A stretch of 64,000 nucleotides of DNA from Parascedosporium putredinis (lineage: Eukaryota; Ascomycota; Sordariomycetes; Microascales; Microascaceae). A model generated the notes under the pieces. The model saw only the letters and a list, made by a program, of their open reading frames with translations. It was not told where the DNA came from and made no database searches. Position numbers and translations under genes: made by a program. Location of the stretch: assembly GCA_949357655.1 (NCBI GenBank), contig CASHTG010000016.1:1612001-1676000 (forward strand). The letters are read 5' to 3'. Positions 12,232 to 23,848 of this stretch are shown here, in pieces. How positions within the stretch are numbered: position 1 is the first letter of the stretch; every line of letters starts with the position of its first letter.

Positions 12232-13609
12232 TTAAGATGGTTTGCACATGTCCGCAATGCGACCCAACCAACCGTCATCGTCACTCTTCTTCTTCTTCTC
12301 TTCTTCTTCATTATCGATAACTCCGACCGCCTTCCAAGCGTTCTTAACGACCTTGGCGGCTTCCGCTCCGAATTGGGACCTGGCCGCGGTGATGGTTGCG
12401 GTTGCAAACTCCAAGAAGGTGCATTCTGGTGACAGGTCACCCTTGGTCAAGGTCGTCCACTAAATCTTTCCGGCCTTTTCCCAAGAGTAACCACCAAATG
12501 CTGTTGAACAGAGGTAGAAGGCCTTGTTGGGGATCCCCGAATAGATGTGAACACCCCCATTATCCTCAAAGGTAGCCCTGTAGTACTTGAAATGGTCTGG
12601 CTGAGGATCCTTTCCCTACGGTTGCCAAGCTAAATGAGTACCTGTATCAGGGAACCCGGAGGAGGAAGGGACTTACAAATCTGGGATCATCGTATGCTGT
12701 CCCCGGGGCCTTCATGCTCCGAAGGGCAACGCCCTTGACTCCAGGGGCAATGCAACCTTCACCAACGAGCCAGTCAGCCGAAGCAGCATCCTCCTTTTCG
12801 ACGACCTGCTTTACAATGATACCGAAAACGTCGGATATGTGCTCATTGAGGGCACCGCTTTGGCCAAAGTACAAAAGAGGCGACGTGTTCTCTGTGACCG
12901 CATGAGTCAATTCGTGCCCAATCACGTCTACACAACTAGTGAAGTTGTTTAGAAACTCGTCTCCGTCTCCAAATACTATTTGCAGCCGATCAGGGTCCCA
13001 ATCTTGCCAGAGAACTTGTCAGTGACGTGCATCTGATGAGGAAATTCCAGGAAAGCGGCAGCGGCCGTGGTGCTTACATGCATTCTCGTAGTTCTCGCCA
13101 AAGTGTACAGTACTAATAATGTGCATGTTGTGATTGTCGACAGAATTCCAGCGGAACAGCTGTTTATAGACCGACAAAACACGACCCACATTGTCGTAGG
13201 CGTCGTTGACCGCTTTATCTTTGGTCGGCGGCTGGCTCTCCGCCCTCACCAGCGTTCCGGGAAGCTGGAACTCGGAAAACGAGTTTTGAGCGTCGTAGAC
13301 TGCACGGTACAAGGAATGACTTTTCTCATCTCCATCTTCCGCGGCCGCGGTTCTTTTGCGGCTAGAGGAAGCGGTCCCTAATGGCGCGGCGTTAGGGATT
13401 AGAAGGATCTATATTTGGAAAAGTCCCTGTCCAACCTGAGAGAAGGAAAGGGAGAGAGAGTTCTTACCCTCTTGACCGGCTATCACACTAGCGTGGACTC
13501 TCCTGATGTGTGCCAAATCCCTCCTAGCACACACACGAACATTTTCGTCGACATCTTCTGCGTTGGATAATTTCCGAAGTATGTCAAGTGGAACGATGCT
13601 AGGCTTCAC
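12232..13609 (-). pseudogene. Protealysin-like M4 zinc metallopeptidase, in-frame stop
   Basis: Four exons can be read on the minus strand: 13609-13468, 13377-13078, 13014-12677 and 12615-12232, with GT-AG introns of 61-92 bp. Total length is 388 codons in one frame. The N-terminus resembles the protealysin propeptide (VPLDILRKLSNAEDVDENVR) and there is no signal peptide, which suggests an intracellular enzyme. The catalytic core has the zinc ligands HELTH (in VIGHELTHAVTEN), the third-ligand motif GALNEHISDVFG and the proton-donor His in NGGVHIYSGIPNKAFYL. All M4 catalytic residues are therefore present. Codon 312 is TAG (12462-12460) where the family has Trp (WEKAGKI-stop-WTTLT), removing the last ~75 residues of the helical C-terminal domain. 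This looks like a nonsense mutation (G to A), not an indel. M4 peptidases of this subtype are mainly bacterial, so an old transfer is likely, with introns gained later. Confidence 0.8.
12460..12462 (-). other. Premature TAG in M4 peptidase
   Basis: The minus-strand codon is TAG, directly before TGG, inside the well-aligned stretch GKI-stop-WTTLTKGDLSPE. Reading continues in the same frame to a normal TGA/TAA-type end with a plausible C-terminal helix, and no splice site nearby could remove it. Confidence 0.8.
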
Positions 13610-14362
13610 GGGCGGGCGGGATGATTTTTGATCCCAGCATGGTCCGTCAGGGCACGGGATCTGTCGTGATGGGCACTGCTTATCTTGATACGGCGGGTAA
13701 GTGTAGCTTCCGCAGCTTTCCTGATCGATTCGGGATTATGCTCAGATTCTGAAATAGAGCGGAGAAGGTAAGGGGGACGACGTAGCAGCGACGGTCGAAC
13801 ATGGCGAATTATCTGCTTCAAAGGATGTCTCACTAGGGTTGATGGAAGTAGGAAGCGGGTAAAGAAAAGGACAATGGGTGATGTTAATGAAAAAGGGTCG
13901 GTGATAGTATGGATGGATGTATTACCTGCGCAGTGGTATGTCAAGGCAAGAGTACTATTTCCAGGGACAATTGATGTTCAGGCGAGGAACCATTAAGGGA
14001 GAAACGCTCGTCAGCTGCCCTCCATCTCTCCATCTCCTGACCCCATCAGCGCTTGTCAAGTGCTATCTTCCGTCTATGTTGACTATAGCGACTTCCTCTT
14101 GTGTCATTTTGAAGATAAGACTGGCCGAATGTATCACTAGGGCCTTCCGTTTGTGTAGTTTGGAGGTCTCGTGTTTGGATTGCTTGAGGTGCTTCATACA
14201 TGGAGGCTTGCACTATGACACGCTGATAGATGATGGTGGTTAAACAAAATTGATGCACACTTGAAATTCAGAAGTTTCTTGAGGCTTGTCAAGAATATCC
14301 GGGGTTTGTGTCGGGGTGGCGCCGTCGTCAAGAAGCTAGCTAGCCATTACAAAATAAGACGT

Positions 14363-17300
14363 CTATACCCCAAGTTCCCTGCCTACGACACGAAGGCCCT
14401 CTCCAAGCACGCCTAACACGGCTTCATCTCCGCACCTTCCTGCAACGCCGGCCGCGCCTACTAGGAGTGGATACACCCTCAGTAAGTGCTTTCTATTCTC
14501 GCTATCTACGTTTGGTGTGTCGGGGATAGCTTCGCTCTCCGACTTGAGTTCGGCTAGCCTGTGAAGTATGTGTAGCAGTTCCTTGCGCTGCGATAGCGGT
14601 TGCGGCATACGCCCCCGAAGAGGCTGATCTGCGATGTACGCACGAAGCACGAGTGCCGACCTGAGGATCAGATACGGTGCAGCTGTACGTGCGATACGTA
14701 TTTGGAGCGCCGAGGGTGCCTCCTGGAGCCCGTCGCCTCACGAGCGAACTTTGGAGTTGGGGGCTGCACTACAATTGAGGGCGTGGCAGGGTCATCGTGC
14801 GTCGATATGAGAGAAAACAATTCATCTAGGCAGACATAGCTCATGCGCGCACGCTTTGCCGCGGCTGGTATTGCCGTTCGGCCGTGGCGGGACCGGTGTA
14901 AGAGAGTCGTGAGTGCATCTCCGCTGTTATTTGAAAGAAGTTTAATCTCCTCTGGCGAGGGCTGGTGGATGATGGAGGTTCGGAAAAGACTTTCCGCAAA
15001 CGCTTTTCGGGTCTTATCCGGAATGATCTCGGATCCTAGTGACGGAATGATGAGGTCTCGGAGTTTGAGGAAGGCCTCGATGTCAAATGACTCGTCTGCT
15101 GCAATGTGCGCACCCTGGTCTGGCGCTCGATTGCAGTCGGCACTTACGATGCCACTCGAGATTTTGACAATCTCATGCCAAGTATTTTGAGTTACCTGAT
15201 CCGGAATGTGTTCAAAATTCTTTAACTGCGAAAGTGTGCCTTCAAGTATGGCCAACACCGTAGAAGTAGCTAGCCTCCAAGGCTGCACCGATTTGGTGAT
15301 GATTGGGAAGCGGTACTTCATGGTGATGGGTATTGCTAAAGTGCCAAGGGCAGACACGTAGGAACCGCGGCTATATATTCCCTCATCCGCAGAATTGCTG
15401 AGGATAAGGTCCTGGAGAATTGCCATGCTCGCCTTAGACATCGCCACAAATGTTCGCTTTGAGGCTGTTGTGGACGGCCGATCGACATCTACCTTGAAAG
15501 CCATTGCCACGAATTCTGCCACCTCGCTGACAACGACCGCCGGCATTCCTTTAACATTTACTCGAATGGCTCGAACAGCCTCAAGAATCTTGCCTTGTAG
15601 AGGCGTCATATATTCGATATCAGCGACGTAGGATCCTGCTGTCGCATGCTGCATCGACTGCCTGAGGAGCTTGAGCATGATATCCGCTCTTTCTACCGTC
15701 AAGTCCGGCTCAATCAACCGGTAGACGTCTTGAAGTGCCGAGACGTACGCTAGCAGGGTGTTTTGGTTATCTTGCTTAGACTCTTCGTCGACGGAGACCG
15801 GGATGCGACGACTCCAGAGATCCCACGAGAGGTCGACGCTAGCCCTGCTGAATGAAATGGTGGATTCTGCGCGGGTCTGTGCAAGGATTTTCCCCAAGGC
15901 ATTGAACACAGCTGTGTTGATATCGAGGATATCGAAGTCGAGAAGCTTACGGAAATGGTCTACTAGTTCCCTCCAAAGCGAGTCAAATGACGCGTGTTGG
16001 GTCAAGGGTTCGAGGTAGTTGGCAACGAGGGTGGATATTCCGTTGAGAACCACAACTGCGGTGTCGTTCCACTCGCCTCGGCTACGGTCGTCCGCTTCAT
16101 CCCCACTCGCCGCTTCTAACTCCTCTTCAATAGAGGAGAGCAGCTTGAACAATACGGATTCGATGCAGACAGACCAAGCCTCGGAGCTAAGACGCTCCCC
16201 ATAGGCATCAAAGATTCGAAGTAGAGTTTGAATTGCACCTTCTCCCAGTCAGTATCAAGTATAAATGATCACGAAAGGCGGCAATGCTATATTTCGGGGG
16301 TAATTGGATCTTACTATTTCTTAGCTCTAGGCGGTCATCAGTCGTGACTTTGGTTAATCTGAGTAGTAGAAGCATCCATAGCGCCGCATCTGATACGGGC
16401 TGACCCGGATCAGATGCCATCTTTATTAGGTCCGAGGCATCTCGTCCTTGCATTAACTCGGACGTGATCGAAAGAGACTTGTTCTTTCCAGATAGAAAGT
16501 CGAGAGCACCCAAAAGAATGTGACAGTCTGGTTCAAGTTAGTACCAGGAGGATTTCCCCGAAACGCCTGGAAAACTTACTGTCAACGCAATGTTCAGATC
16601 GTCATCTTGCGTGCAAAACTCATACAAGGTGTCGACGAGTTTAAGGAAACAAGAGTTCGGAAGCGCGGTCAAGAAGTCTGAGCAAATAAGTTCAAGGGAG
16701 TTGAATGATGGCCGGATGAGCTTTGCAGATCTCGTCATCAGCACGGCTGCCTGAGTCCCACGGCGTTCAGGGAGCCCAAATTTTCTGTACACAAAGATGG
16801 AGCCAATGATCTCGAAAACGATTGTCCAACCGCTGACCAAGGCATCACCGCAGTTCTCGAGCATACTCTTTAGGCCGTCAAGAATTATTTTGTGAATTTC
16901 GATATCGGTCCCGTGATGCGCCACAGAGACGTCGCGGTCTTCGGCCTGAAGCGGGCGGAGGGCATCGCGTACTGCCTCGAGAAGCCTTAGTTGGACTTTG
17001 CCCCTGTCGTCCTCTTCTAGAGACCCTGCGACACTCGCCGACTCTAGGACCAGACGGATGAGGATCTCTGCTGCTCTTGTTCTCACCGAGGCATACATGC
17101 TAGACGCATTGAGCACCCGGATAAGTTCGGTTGTGAGAGGAGCCCATCCCGATTCATCGGGCGGGTAAGATAACAGTCTCTCAATGTTGACTGTGGCGAC
17201 ATCACCGAGTTTGGAGAGGGCCAGCATATCCTCTTGGGTTGGACCTGCAGTGGCAGGTGTCGAAACACTCAATACCCGACGATGCTGTCCAGCCCCTGGC

Positions 17301-19964
17301 TTCAGCGTGCTGGCTGTGGGTGGGGGAGAGGTGGAGTTGTGGGCGGCTGATGAAGGGGTCTCCGGCGGCCCGCTATCTAAAAGGTTACAGATAGCTTCAA
17401 CTACTTCAACAAATGGCTTGTTGGGGAAGTCAACGGTGCTCTCAATAAGGCGTGCCGCGGCAGTCTCCACGGCCCGAATCTCCCCACCAAAGTTTTGGAG
17501 TAAGGCATTTGCTTCATTCTCAGCCTGGGGGTCTTGGCCTTTTATGGCGGTAGGAATTCTCCCAGGTATCTTTCCCGAAGAGAAGAGCACAAAATCAGCC
17601 TGCTGGAGTGTTTCAAGGATAATGCTCCACGACCTTCCGAGTAGGTCCGAGAGCGATGCCAAGGTTGAGTAGAGCCCTTAAACACAGCAGGTTCCGCGTA
17701 TTTAGGGCTGCCGAGGCCGGGTCAACGGACGGTTGCCGATTCTTTTCAGAAGCCTGTGGATGTAAAGCAAGATTCTCTCGACTGAGAAGTCCTCGGGCAT
17801 TGCTGAGGAGCCCACCGGCGGAGTCTGGCGCAGTTGGCGTGCTGGGGCGAGCCCCTCCCAGGTTCAAGCAAGCCGTGAAAACGTTGGGCGGAACAGCTGC
17901 CTTCCCAAGCGTGGTCAGGAACGCATCTCGAGGGGTGTTGAGGTGAAGTAGCCCGGCAACATGGGCAAACTTCTGGAAAGCCCTAACAAGCCCATGGTAA
18001 TACTCAGAATCCAGAGCGGCATTGAGGAAAGTTGAGCAAGTGGCTAGGATAGCGGGCCAGCATTCGTCAATAATGGCGGCGCATATCTTGACTTCGGAGT
18101 TAAGAGGGTGATCCTCGTGCATGAGTGGGTTGACCGGCACTGGGTTTCTCTTATAGGACGGCGTTCTTTCTAGGCCCTTAGATTCTGGGGGCCATCTTTG
18201 GAGTTTGGCGCAGGGGAAGATCTCCCCGTGTCCTGCTTCGTGAGTTTCTTGCGGCCGCGCTCCCCTGGGACAGTCAGTGGCAGGATGAATTTGGCGAGAC
18301 CTTCCGAGAGGGAAGATATACAAGCTAGCGTAAGGTTATAGACGTATGATTCCGGAATTGGGGGAGGCTCAGTCTTATCAAGTTGATCGATAAATGGCAC
18401 ACGCACTGAGCTCCACTGGACGGATATACCCGTGTTTCCTCCATCGGCCGAGCTAGAACCGCTAATCATGCCCGTGACTCCACCCGACTCTAACATGACA
18501 TCGCCGGCGGTAGAAGAGTAAGGATTGGACACTGGGATAGTAGACTGGTGGCTGAGGCCGATTATGTTGGGCTTTTCCGTACTGAGGCGAACAAATGTAG
18601 CTGTCAAAGTCTTCAAAACCCCCTTGAACCCTCCTTCATGTCGTAAAGGTAAAAGATGCGCCGCAGCAGGGCAGGCTCTGTAAACACCCCCTAAAGACTT
18701 CCATGCAGAGAGCTCGCCTCCACATAGGGGCGTCCTGGTCAAGAAGCTGGGTGAGGATGTCGAGTGCTTGGCCACTCTCAACAGGCAGGATGTTGACATG
18801 CCGACGAAGAAGAGTGTAGAGGATGCGGACTAAGCGAACTGAAGTAGCAAAATTGGCTTTGTGGTTGAGAGCACTAATGATGAAAGGCATCACTCTGACA
18901 CGGAGGATCTGAGCTTGCTCCGGGTGCGATAGGAAAATGGCTGCATGATTGGTGAGGACGGATTCGATAAGCTCAAGGCCAAAAGTCTGGGAGAGGCCTG
19001 TAAATCTTAGATACTCCGGTCGCTGATTTTCTGTCATTAAGCATAGATCGTTGAAGACCTGGAGAGATGATTAGTCCGAGAATAATGTCCTAGTCGCGAG
19101 AAAGACTTACTCTAAAGGCATCTAGAGCCGCAGTACGAACTTGTACAGTCCCATCAGCGACAGGCGCCTCCCCGACGAATGGAGCATCACCCGGCGACTC
19201 TACAAACGGCAGGTCAGCACGAATACTCTCGCCTTATCATGCAGAGGGTGGTTGAAAAAAAAAAGGGGGAGGCTTCATACTGTCTTCAGCCGTAACCTTG
19301 TCGAAAACTGACACCACTAGTTGCTGTAAAGTAGCCGCAGATGTGTTGTTCACGATTGCATTCTTGCTCGCCTGGAGGATGAAGCAAATATTCAGGGCTG
19401 TAACAAGCATATCACCCTTGACATCACTTGCATAGTTCTGCAATAGTGATGGGAGCGCCTGGAGGATCTTGAGCTGGACATCGAGGCCAGCGGACGTCGC
19501 CTCGCGAAGCGCCTCGAGGACTTGATTGAGCTTCCCCGCGGCAGAGCTCGCGCGACAATGAGGCGCTGGAGACAGACAATAGCGATACCAGTGAACTTGA
19601 CATTTTTCGTGCCACAGGCGATGATGAAAGGATTCACAAAGTTGACGCGCTGACTCAACTCTATGGAAAATTACAATCAGCAGCTTTCCTCCGATGGGCT
19701 GGGCAGCCCAGACAGGTGAGGGGTGCCAACCTGCGACAGCCTGAGCTTCGGTGCTCCCTTGAGGCTCTTCAACTCCTCCAGTGATTTTTCGGCAGCCTAG
19801 GAAGACTGTCAGTGGATCAAAGTCAAGACAAAGGATCGCATTTCCGCTTCGAAGCGCAGCGCGACTGGGGCATGAATGGGACGCACTTGTCGAAGGTCAT
19901 TATGCTTCCTCTTGCTCTCCTGGATGAGATTAGCGAGTTCGGACGCTAAGAGCTGAGTTGTCAT
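14363..19964 (-). CDS. MON2: MON2-like trans-Golgi/endosome trafficking protein
   Basis: A multi-exon gene encoding the large Sec7-family-related scaffold Mon2, which acts with Arl1, Dop1 and Neo1 at the trans-Golgi network and endosomes. The start is ATG at 19964 (MTTQLLASELANLIQES), followed by an intron with donor at 19886. Further exons carry FVNPFIIACGTKNVKFTGIA (about 19.6 kb), LLQNYASDVKGDMLVTALN (about 19.4 kb, DCB-like region), ITENQRPEYLRFTGLSQTFG (about 19.0 kb, HUS-like region), RSWSIILETLQQADFV (17.6 kb) and the C-terminal WD-less helical repeats down to 14.4 kb. The final segment (LRAYIADQPLRGRMPQPLSQ) is out of frame with the preceding exon: PKFAREATG is followed one base off by QEAPSALQIR at about 14725. 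One missing C in a CC run explains it, and a 19-bp intron would be too short. Internal exon borders are not all resolved here. Confidence 0.85.
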
Positions 19965-20553
19965 CTTGTAACATTGGGCCAACACCCATAGCAGGTGCTC
20001 TGAACACCGCTTCGCAGTTTTACAAGATGTTTAAATTTTATAACCACGTATTAACTCGGTATAATTGGTCTGCGATCAAGTTCCATGAAGCTCGAGGCTT
20101 TCGTGTCCTTGACGACGAATCGGGGATGTCTTGGTTGTGGTGCCTGGTGGACCAAGAGGTGAGACCCGGCAGAATACACTCACCGCCTTCCTCAATAGGG
20201 AGCAACGAGAAGACTCCCACCAAGCTTGAGGGAACGAGGTTGAGGGAATCAAGTTAGGAGAGGAATTTGAGAATGGAGGATAGAGGAATATCCGGCACTT
20301 GAGGAAATTGGGTTTGTAGTGGTGAAATCCCCCAGTAACACAAAAATCTAATAGTCCTATGTAACCCTACCAAATGAGGAAGTTGAGATGTTATACACAT
20401 AACGAGACACACGCTTCAGGGTGGGTTCTAAAGTAGGATAAAAATGGAAGACGCAAAAGATGATGTTCCAACGCCAGTGCTCCATCTATCATTGCCCTTT
20501 CTCTCTTCAGCACCGAGGCAACGCAACGATTCCAACCACCTTCAGAGACGACC

Positions 20554-21827
20554 TTAATTCTTAGCTGTTTGCTCAAACCCCTCGAGCATCGTGTCCTTGA
20601 TCGACTTCTCTCCCGCGGACACTTGTTCCTGTGCCTCGCTCACTTGCAGAACCTTCCTTGCGACGGTCTTGGCCTGCGACTCGTTGACTTTGCCGTACAC
20701 GCTGAGACCGGTGGCAATCATACCGCCGATATCCCCGACGTTTCCGGGGACGACGACAGCTGTGCTTTCCTTGGCGAGTTGCGCGAATGCGTCGACGTAC
20801 TTCTCCGCCACGGACAGGCTCACCGCGCTTCTAGCGGATTCCTGGCCCTGCTCGATGCTGCTAGCCACGGCCTCGATGCCGGCAGCCGTTGCCTTGGCCT
20901 TCATCAGGATAGCCTCGGCCTCACCGGAGGCGCGGTTAATCTGCTCCGCCTTTAACGCCTCAGAAGCAAGGATGACGCTCTGCTTCTTACCCTCGGCGAT
21001 ATTGATAGCGGACTGCCTTTGACCTTCGGACTCGAGGATCTCGGCTCGTTTCGACCGCTCAGCCGTGACTTGGCGATGCATGGCCTCAACGACGCCATCG
21101 GGCGCGTGAATATCGCGGATTTCGTATCGAAGACAAGTGACGCCCCAGGCTTGCGCAGCCTCATTGATAGCCGCGGTGATGTTGGTGTTAAGGGCAGCGC
21201 GCTCCTTAAGAACATGGTCGAGGGTCAGCTGGCCAATTTCGGAGCGCATGGTCGTTTGGGCGAGCTGGGAAATGGCGTATTCGGCATCTTCTACCCCGTA
21301 GCTAGAAGGTAGAATCAGGAATGTTAGAAAGTGGATGCAAGGAGGAAGAAAACCTGCGGTGCCTTGTGCAGCCATGCCCCCGCTTCAGCCGAGGTCCAAC
21401 TCACCTCGCCTTGTAGGCATCGAACACCCTCGTGTACAAAACACCATCGAGTTCAAGAGTGACGTTGTCGGCAGTGATTGCACTCTGGCTAGAATTTCCA
21501 ACGCCACCTCCTTCAAGGACTTGACGTAGGAAATCCGGTCGAGGAAGGGGATCATAATGGCGAGGCCGGGTTGTAGAATCCTATTGAACTTTCCCATCCG
21601 CTCCACGATCCATGCGGTCTGCTGAGGCACGAACCTCACAATTGTATTGGCCGGGAGAGAAGGTCGCTGGAAATAAGTCGCAGGAACACCACCGAGCCCC
21701 CAGGTCCGGATCCGCCGATGGCCCGCTGAGCAGTGGTGAGGAAGGTTCGCTGTGCTGCCGTGTAAAGCGGGTACCGAGCCTGGCGCAACGGCGCCGACAG
21801 GGCACCTCTGGTGAGAGCTGATGCCAT
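20554..21827 (-). CDS. Mitochondrial stomatin-like protein (SLP2 family)
   Basis: An SPFH/prohibitin-homology protein of the mitochondrial inner membrane; SLP2 relatives organise cardiolipin-rich membrane and proteases. Exon 1 is 21827-21405 and exon 2 is 21301-20554, separated by a 103-bp GT-AG intron. The N-terminus is a presequence rich in Arg and Ala (MASALTRGALSAPLRQARYP). The SPFH core follows: NTIVRFVPQQTAWIVERMGK, then YGVEDAEYAISQLAQTTMRS and CLRYEIRDIHAPDGVVEAM, then a long coiled-coil with EGQRQSAINIAEG. The C-terminal region contains IGGMIATGLSVYGKV. Two frame breaks occur, at a C5 run (21697-21701) and at about 21490. Restoring one base at each gives 391 codons including the stop, so the gene is judged intact. 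It is divergent from MMS2 with 547 bp between starts. Confidence 0.9.
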
Positions 21828-22374
21828 GTCGAATGGACCTCACTTGGTTCTTGTGTCAAAGGATGAGCTGGAAGAGCCGTCTTTGCGGATGGCAGGAGGA
21901 GGGCGGTGATATGACGTTGGGCCAATTCGTGTCGATTTTTTATTACCGAGCAAGCTGCACGAATTGCGAGGCTGTTAACCACATGACAATGCGTTAGAAG
22001 CCTCGCTGGGATTGGGCTGCGCCTTGAGCCCCATGGAGAGCTCTCTTCCTTACGTAATTGGTCTGCTCCGGAAGCTTCGATGGTCTTGGCTTCGCTGAAC
22101 CACTGGAATGCACCTTCCACTTCCAGGAATTACCCGGGCCCCGCCAAACGAGGAAACTAGGCATGGGCGCAAGCAGCCACTCTCCTCCCAGTCTTTGATG
22201 TACACGCTCACTTTCCCCGCGACGGAGCAACCTGATCTTTGCTGTTTACTCACCCCGCCAAACCTCTCAGCCCCCATTATCAAACCAGCGCAACACAGCA
22301 TCGTGCAGATCCTCGACAAAAGAAACACTCCAAAAACAGACCCCTAACTATCCCCCTTTTAAAAACGAAGCAAG
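21828..22374. promoter_or_regulatory. Divergent promoter region SLP2-like / MMS2
   Basis: The 547 bp between two head-to-head start codons must contain both promoters and 5' UTRs. No clear TATA box is seen on either side, which fits housekeeping genes. Confidence 0.6.
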
Positions 22375-23097
22375 ATGGCCACAGCCAAAGTTCCCAGGAA
22401 TTTTAGGCTTCTCGAGGAACTTGAGAAGGGCGAGAAGGGTCTTGGGGCAGGTTCGTTGATTTACACCCCGCCTTCCTTGACCTGCAGTCATCTCCCGAGA
22501 AGGCAGAATACCGCGCGTGTAATTTTTGCTCGTCATATACTGACTTTTTCTCTCTCCCTGTACTACAGAAGCTTGTTCTTATGGTCTCGAAGATCCAGAG
22601 GACCTCCTCATGTCCAACTGGAATGGCACAATCCTCGGACCTCCTCACGTATGCCTTCACGATGCGCCGTTTCCAGGATTCTGGGCATTGATCATCTATG
22701 TTGTCGACTCGGCGCACTAACCCTTTTCTTAGAGCGTACACGAGAATCGCATCTACTCTGTAAGGATGCACTGCGGGCCTAACTATCCCGACGAACCCCT
22801 TCCATTCAGTTCGTTAGCCAGGTCAACCTCCCCTGCGTTAATCCCCGTAACGGCGTCGTCGACCCCAAGCAACTGCCCTGCCTCACCAACTGGCAAAGGA
22901 ACCACACTATGGAGACTGTTTTAATAGAGCTTAGGAGGTATTTTGGCTACCCTCCGTTGCACTTCCTTCCACCCCACGCGACTGCTCATGGTTCATGGAA
23001 CTGAACAGGTACTCACTGATCATATAGGTACATGGCTTCGGCAACCAACAAGAAGATCCCGCAGCCTCCCGAAGGATCCGTATACGAGCAGGCTTAA
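22375..23097 (+). CDS. MMS2: Ubiquitin E2 variant Mms2
   Basis: Mms2 is the catalytically inactive UEV partner of Ubc13 and directs K63-linked ubiquitin chains in error-free DNA damage tolerance. Four exons: 22375-22450, 22569-22648, 22733-22937 and 23028-23097. They encode PRNFRLLEELEKGEKGLGAG, then SYGLEDPEDLLMSNWNGTIL, then ENRIYSVRMHCGPNYPDEP, then NLPCVNPRNGVVDPKQLPCL and an end KKIPQPPEGSVYEQA. The E2 active-site Cys region is replaced in the UEV way. A C4 run at 22796-22799 is one base short for PDEPPSIQF. With that base the total is 432 nt, or 143 residues, which is the usual Mms2 size. Confidence 0.92.
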
Positions 23098-23848
23098 CTT
23101 GGAAAGGATAAATAGAGATGGCGTTCAATGCACCGTAGGTGGAACAGGTTATTGATGTTTGTCTACGTCGTTATGAAATTTTCTTACTATGTTCATCAAT
23201 TCCATCCGGCATAGCCTCTTCATTCGCTAGAGAACAATATCAAATGCGGCTTCATAGCCTTGGTGACGATGCTACCTTAGAAGCTCGCCAGGTGCTGGTC
23301 GACCCGAGGTACAGCTCTGTCACTCTCCCATGTGATTGTCAGAGGAGACGAAATACTTTTCGCGCGCTCGGGCACCAAAATCGCAGCAGAATGCAGGGGA
23401 GTGTATTCAAGGGGGTAAATTAACAATGGCTGTAGGTATAAACCACCCATACTCAGATCCAGTCATCAACCGTTACGGGTCATTACAGAAGTGCTATATA
23501 CACAGAGCTCATCCCCTTCGGGGTATACTTGTCCAATGCCGTTGGACCAGGCAGGTGGACTTTTGACAAAGAAAATACGTCGGCAGACGTGTTAAAGCGT
23601 TGGAGGGAGGTGGGGGAAAACGAGCAAGAACAAAAGAAAGAAACAAGACCACATTCCCACCCATCTTCTAGTCCTGGATATTATATCATGTGTGGATACG
23701 CATATGGCCGCCGAATAAGAATATGATAGAGTCAGGGAAAGGAATGAAATGGCAAAGGGGAGATTGGTTCCATTCTGAAGGAATCAAAACTCAGCCGTCA
23801 TCACCCCACCAGGGAGCCTCCATGCCCGTGACAACGCCGCCCACGGCG
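23098..23848. other. Intergenic region, nothing recognised
   Basis: This lies between the 3' ends of MMS2 and the convergent hypothetical gene. It holds no recognisable coding segment. The minus-strand gene ends at about 23849, so this stretch should carry both 3' UTRs. Confidence 0.5.
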
